Part shown: in pieces, positions 61,827 to 64,000 of the stretch
Position numbering within the stretch: the stretch's first letter is position 1
Layout: each line of letters begins with the position of its first letter
Source: Halobacteriovorax marinus
Lineage (GTDB): Bacteria; Bdellovibrionota; Bacteriovoracia; Bacteriovoracales; Bacteriovoracaceae
Length of the DNA stretch: 64,000 bases
Assembly (NCBI GenBank): GCA_002163155.1
Contig: MAAO01000008.1
Coordinates: 62,001 to 126,000, forward strand
Direction of reading: 5' to 3'
Made by a program: the position numbers and the translations under genes
The notes under the pieces: model-generated
Told to the model about the DNA's origin: nothing
Seen by the model: the letters and a program-made list of their open reading frames with translations, nothing else
The model's database searches: none

Positions 61827-64000
61827 ATGAATATATTTAAAACATTAAAATACAAATTTTTATTTATCTTTATTGCGATTATATCCATAACTCTCAGTGG
61901 TTTATATTTATTAGACGACTTATCCAAACAAAGGATGACCAAATTAAATCAAAAACGTGAATTAGAATTAGCTTTAGAAGTAATAAGAAGAGAATTTAAC
62001 TCAACGATAAAAGATCCACTACTTACAAGTGTACAATACCTTTCTAAGTCTCCAGTTATTTTTAGTTATATAGATTCAGCGAAGAAAGAAAAGAGATATT
62101 ACCGAAAAAATGTTGAATCCTTCTTTTTAAATATTATTAAATCTAATAACACACTTATTAAATCTATATCCCTGGCAAATGAAAACGGTAAAAAAAGTAT
62201 TAGTATAGTGGGAAATAAGAGATATAGACATAGTGAGACTTCCCTAGGAGATTCATCTATTTTCTTAAACTACATAGATAAGAACTTAACAATGGATTTA
62301 AAACAGAATTCACACATTCAAAACTATATTTCTAATTTAAAAGCACACACTGACAATCCAGGGTACTTTACGCTCGGTATTTCTATCAATGAACCCCTTT
62401 ATAATACCTTCGTAGGTCTTCTAACGATTACGTTTGATATTACTCAATTTCTTGACTATATAAAAGAATTTGAATTTAGACATGAAAATATATTCTATGC
62501 ATTTAACAGCAATTTTATAATTCTTCAAAAGGGATACTCAGACAATGCTGTTATTAATGCTAAACATATACCTAAAAGCCCTATCGTTAATAAGCTCTCT
62601 ATTACTGAGAGCAACAATTTACTTTTAGGGCTTCTTCCATTAAACCTCTACGATAATTCCAAAAAATCAATGCTTATAGTTGCCACAAGGTTTGATCCAC
62701 AATTACTGGAAGACACAAATGAAAATTTCGATAATAATGTTCTCATTCTTGCCTTAATTTCATGTCTGTTAATTTTCATCGTGACCATAATATTTAACAG
62801 AAACGTCATCTCCCCCATCATAAAGCTTTCAAAGTACTTTGAAGACTATGTTTCGCAAAATCGTACAAGTGACTTGCCTTGCCCAATCGTTAGCACCTCT
62901 AGCGATGAGATAGGGATTCTTAACCAATCCTTAGTCAAGATGACACTTGGTTTAGATAACCTACAACAAACAAGAGATATATATGAAAAGAACCTAAGTG
63001 ACAAAATTTCTCAGAGTACGAAACAAATTGCAGATGAGAGAAAATTACTTCGTACAGTAATCGATGCTGACCCTACTTTAATTTTTGCCAAAAATAGAGA
63101 TGGCAAAATAATTTTTGCTAACCATTCATTTGCAAGCCTATATCAAGAAACAGTGGAAAATATTGAGGGTCTATACTTGCGAGACTTTCATCCACAAATC
63201 CAAGAAATTGATAAATTTTTAGAAACAGACAAAGAAGTAATTGAAAATCAAGTTGAGATTTATATTCCAGAACTCTGCCTTACTCGACATGACAAATCAA
63301 AGATTTGGCTCGAAATCATAAAAGTTCCTGTCTCACTTACAGATAATGAGCAATGTGTTCTTATAATTGCAGTAGATATTACACAATCACATAAAAATGA
63401 AGTTCTACTCACAAAAGCAAAGATTGAAGCAGAGAGAATTAGTTACTTAAAAACTCAATTCGTGGCCAACATGAGTCATGAAATACGAACTCCTCTAAAC
63501 TCAATTGTTGGATTTGGTAAAATACTACTAACTATGGCCAAAGAGTATGGTCTTGAAAAAGATGCTCTAAAGTATGTAAACAATATAGTTTCTAGTTCTA
63601 TTCATTTAAAAAGCCTCGTAGATCAAACTTTGGATTTAAGCAAGTTAGAAAGTTCTGGAAAAGATCTCATTATAGAAGAAATTTCTATTAAAAAATTAAT
63701 AGAACCAGTTTATGAAGTGGTCTCACAAGTGGCCCGTACAAAAAAAGTCACTTTCACTTGCGATTACGATAGTAATCAAGATTCGTTAATAACCACAGAC
63801 GTCACAAAACTTAGACAGACACTTATCAATTTAATTCACAACGCAATAAAGTTCACAACAAAAGGTAGGGAAGTTAAATTAAGCATCACTACTGAAGATA
63901 AATACATTATATTCAAAATCATAGATCAAGGGATAGGCATTGCTAAGACAGAAATGAGTGATATCTTTATGCCCTTTCACCAACTAGATGACTCTCTCAC
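61827..64000 (+). CDS. Membrane-bound sensor histidine kinase (3' end beyond window)
   Basis: Open from the ATG at 61827, immediately after the previous stop, to the right edge (724 codons). One N-terminal membrane helix (FLFIFIAIISITLSGLYLL), a periplasmic sensor region of about 270 residues, a second helix (VLILALISCLLIFIVTIIF), a HAMP-like stretch, a PAS domain (about 405-520, with IDADPTLIFAKNRDGKI) and HisKA with His551 (MSHEIRTPLNSI). The HATPase N-box NAIKFT and DQGIGIAK follow, with the rest cut off. The periplasmic region is well placed to read the adjacent binding protein. Confidence 0.9.
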   Translation, partial: MNIFKTLKYKFLFIFIAIISITLSGLYLLDDLSKQRMTKLNQKRELELALEVIRREFNSTIKDPLLTSVQYLSKSPVIFSYIDSAKKEKRYYRKNVESFFLNIIKSNNTLIKSISLANENGKKSISIVGNKRYRHSETSLGDSSIFLNYIDKNLTMDLKQNSHIQNYISNLKAHTDNPGYFTLGISINEPLYNTFVGLLTITFDITQFLDYIKEFEFRHENIFYAFNSNFIILQKGYSDNAVINAKHIPKSPIVNKLSITESNNLLLGLLPLNLYDNSKKSMLIVATRFDPQLLEDTNENFDNNVLILALISCLLIFIVTIIFNRNVISPIIKLSKYFEDYVSQNRTSDLPCPIVSTSSDEIGILNQSLVKMTLGLDNLQQTRDIYEKNLSDKISQSTKQIADERKLLRTVIDADPTLIFAKNRDGKIIFANHSFASLYQETVENIEGLYLRDFHPQIQEIDKFLETDKEVIENQVEIYIPELCLTRHDKSKIWLEIIKVPVSLTDNEQCVLIIAVDITQSHKNEVLLTKAKIEAERISYLKTQFVANMSHEIRTPLNSIVGFGKILLTMAKEYGLEKDALKYVNNIVSSSIHLKSLVDQTLDLSKLESSGKDLIIEEISIKKLIEPVYEVVSQVARTKKVTFTCDYDSNQDSLITTDVTKLRQTLINLIHNAIKFTTKGREVKLSITTEDKYIIFKIIDQGIGIAKTEMSDIFMPFHQLDDSL

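Noticed and set aside
1-64000. tRNA or rRNA genes, CRISPR arrays, insertion sequences, prophage or integrase genes
   Set aside because: Looked for in all spacers; none is longer than about 290 nt and none shows the needed structure, direct repeats or motifs.

Overview
The window is an AT-rich, densely packed Gram-negative chromosome segment of 57 annotated genes with no rRNA, tRNA, IS element or CRISPR array. Several traits together suggest a marine Bdellovibrionota bacterium of the Bacteriovorax/Halobacteriovorax type: many secreted beta-barrel proteins and lipoproteins of no familiar family, a Flp-type pilin, a Kazal protease inhibitor, a histone-H1-like Lys/Ala protein, an Aap amino-acid importer and a great deal of two-component signalling. 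That assignment is inference from gene content and base composition; no marker gene fixes it.

Layout. 1-5010: a truncated HAD-type lipoprotein, an outer-membrane protein coupled to a 931-aa lipoprotein, and a Kazal inhibitor behind a hairpin that covers its ribosome-binding site. 5014-10564: a degenerate HD-GYP regulator, an FAD oxidoreductase, tex, dodecin and a DUF4242 protein. 10566-14520: the complete aapJQMP amino-acid ABC importer. 14698-18097: small secreted and membrane proteins, an SRAP (YedK/HMCES-like) DNA-repair protein and a YtfJ-like protein. 18094-20581: a solute-binding protein, an ethylene-receptor-like histidine kinase and a response regulator. 20644-25237: fadI-fadJ plus a LolC/E-type permease. 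25449-30763: two outer-membrane barrels, a Flp pilin, and an oxidoreductase-like gene overlapping a Kdo-transferase-like gene. 30916-39598: a GYF_2 membrane protein, then tmk-holB-ricT-sbcD-sbcC, largely coupled. 39627-46394: asnS with a PfkB kinase, the H1-like protein, YceI, YaaA, PilZ and RsmJ proteins. 46495-54624: a fused P-protein of the glycine cleavage system, two cytoplasmic genes with a TPR protein, a UshA-like nucleotidase and a maltoporin-like porin. 54674-64000: a compact multi-step phosphorelay that runs off the right edge.

The phosphorelay is the best candidate for an undescribed system. It holds an HPt-REC protein, two tandem paralogues pairing a pseudo-receiver (phospho-acceptor Asp replaced by Glu) with a canonical receiver, a lone REC, a lone HPt, a REC-REC-HisKA-HATPase-REC-HPt hybrid kinase, a periplasmic ABC_sub_bind-type protein and a second kinase. 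The hybrid kinase's first receiver lies entirely upstream of any ATG/GTG/TTG. The only start fitting a Shine-Dalgarno sequence is ATT at 58228, as in E. coli infC and pcnB.

A second theme is translation initiation. Several genes lack a Shine-Dalgarno sequence and have a -10-like hexamer followed by 5-6 nt and then the ATG, the geometry expected for leaderless mRNAs. Most start sites below were chosen from Shine-Dalgarno position, signal-peptide position or paralogue alignment and often differ from the longest open frame.
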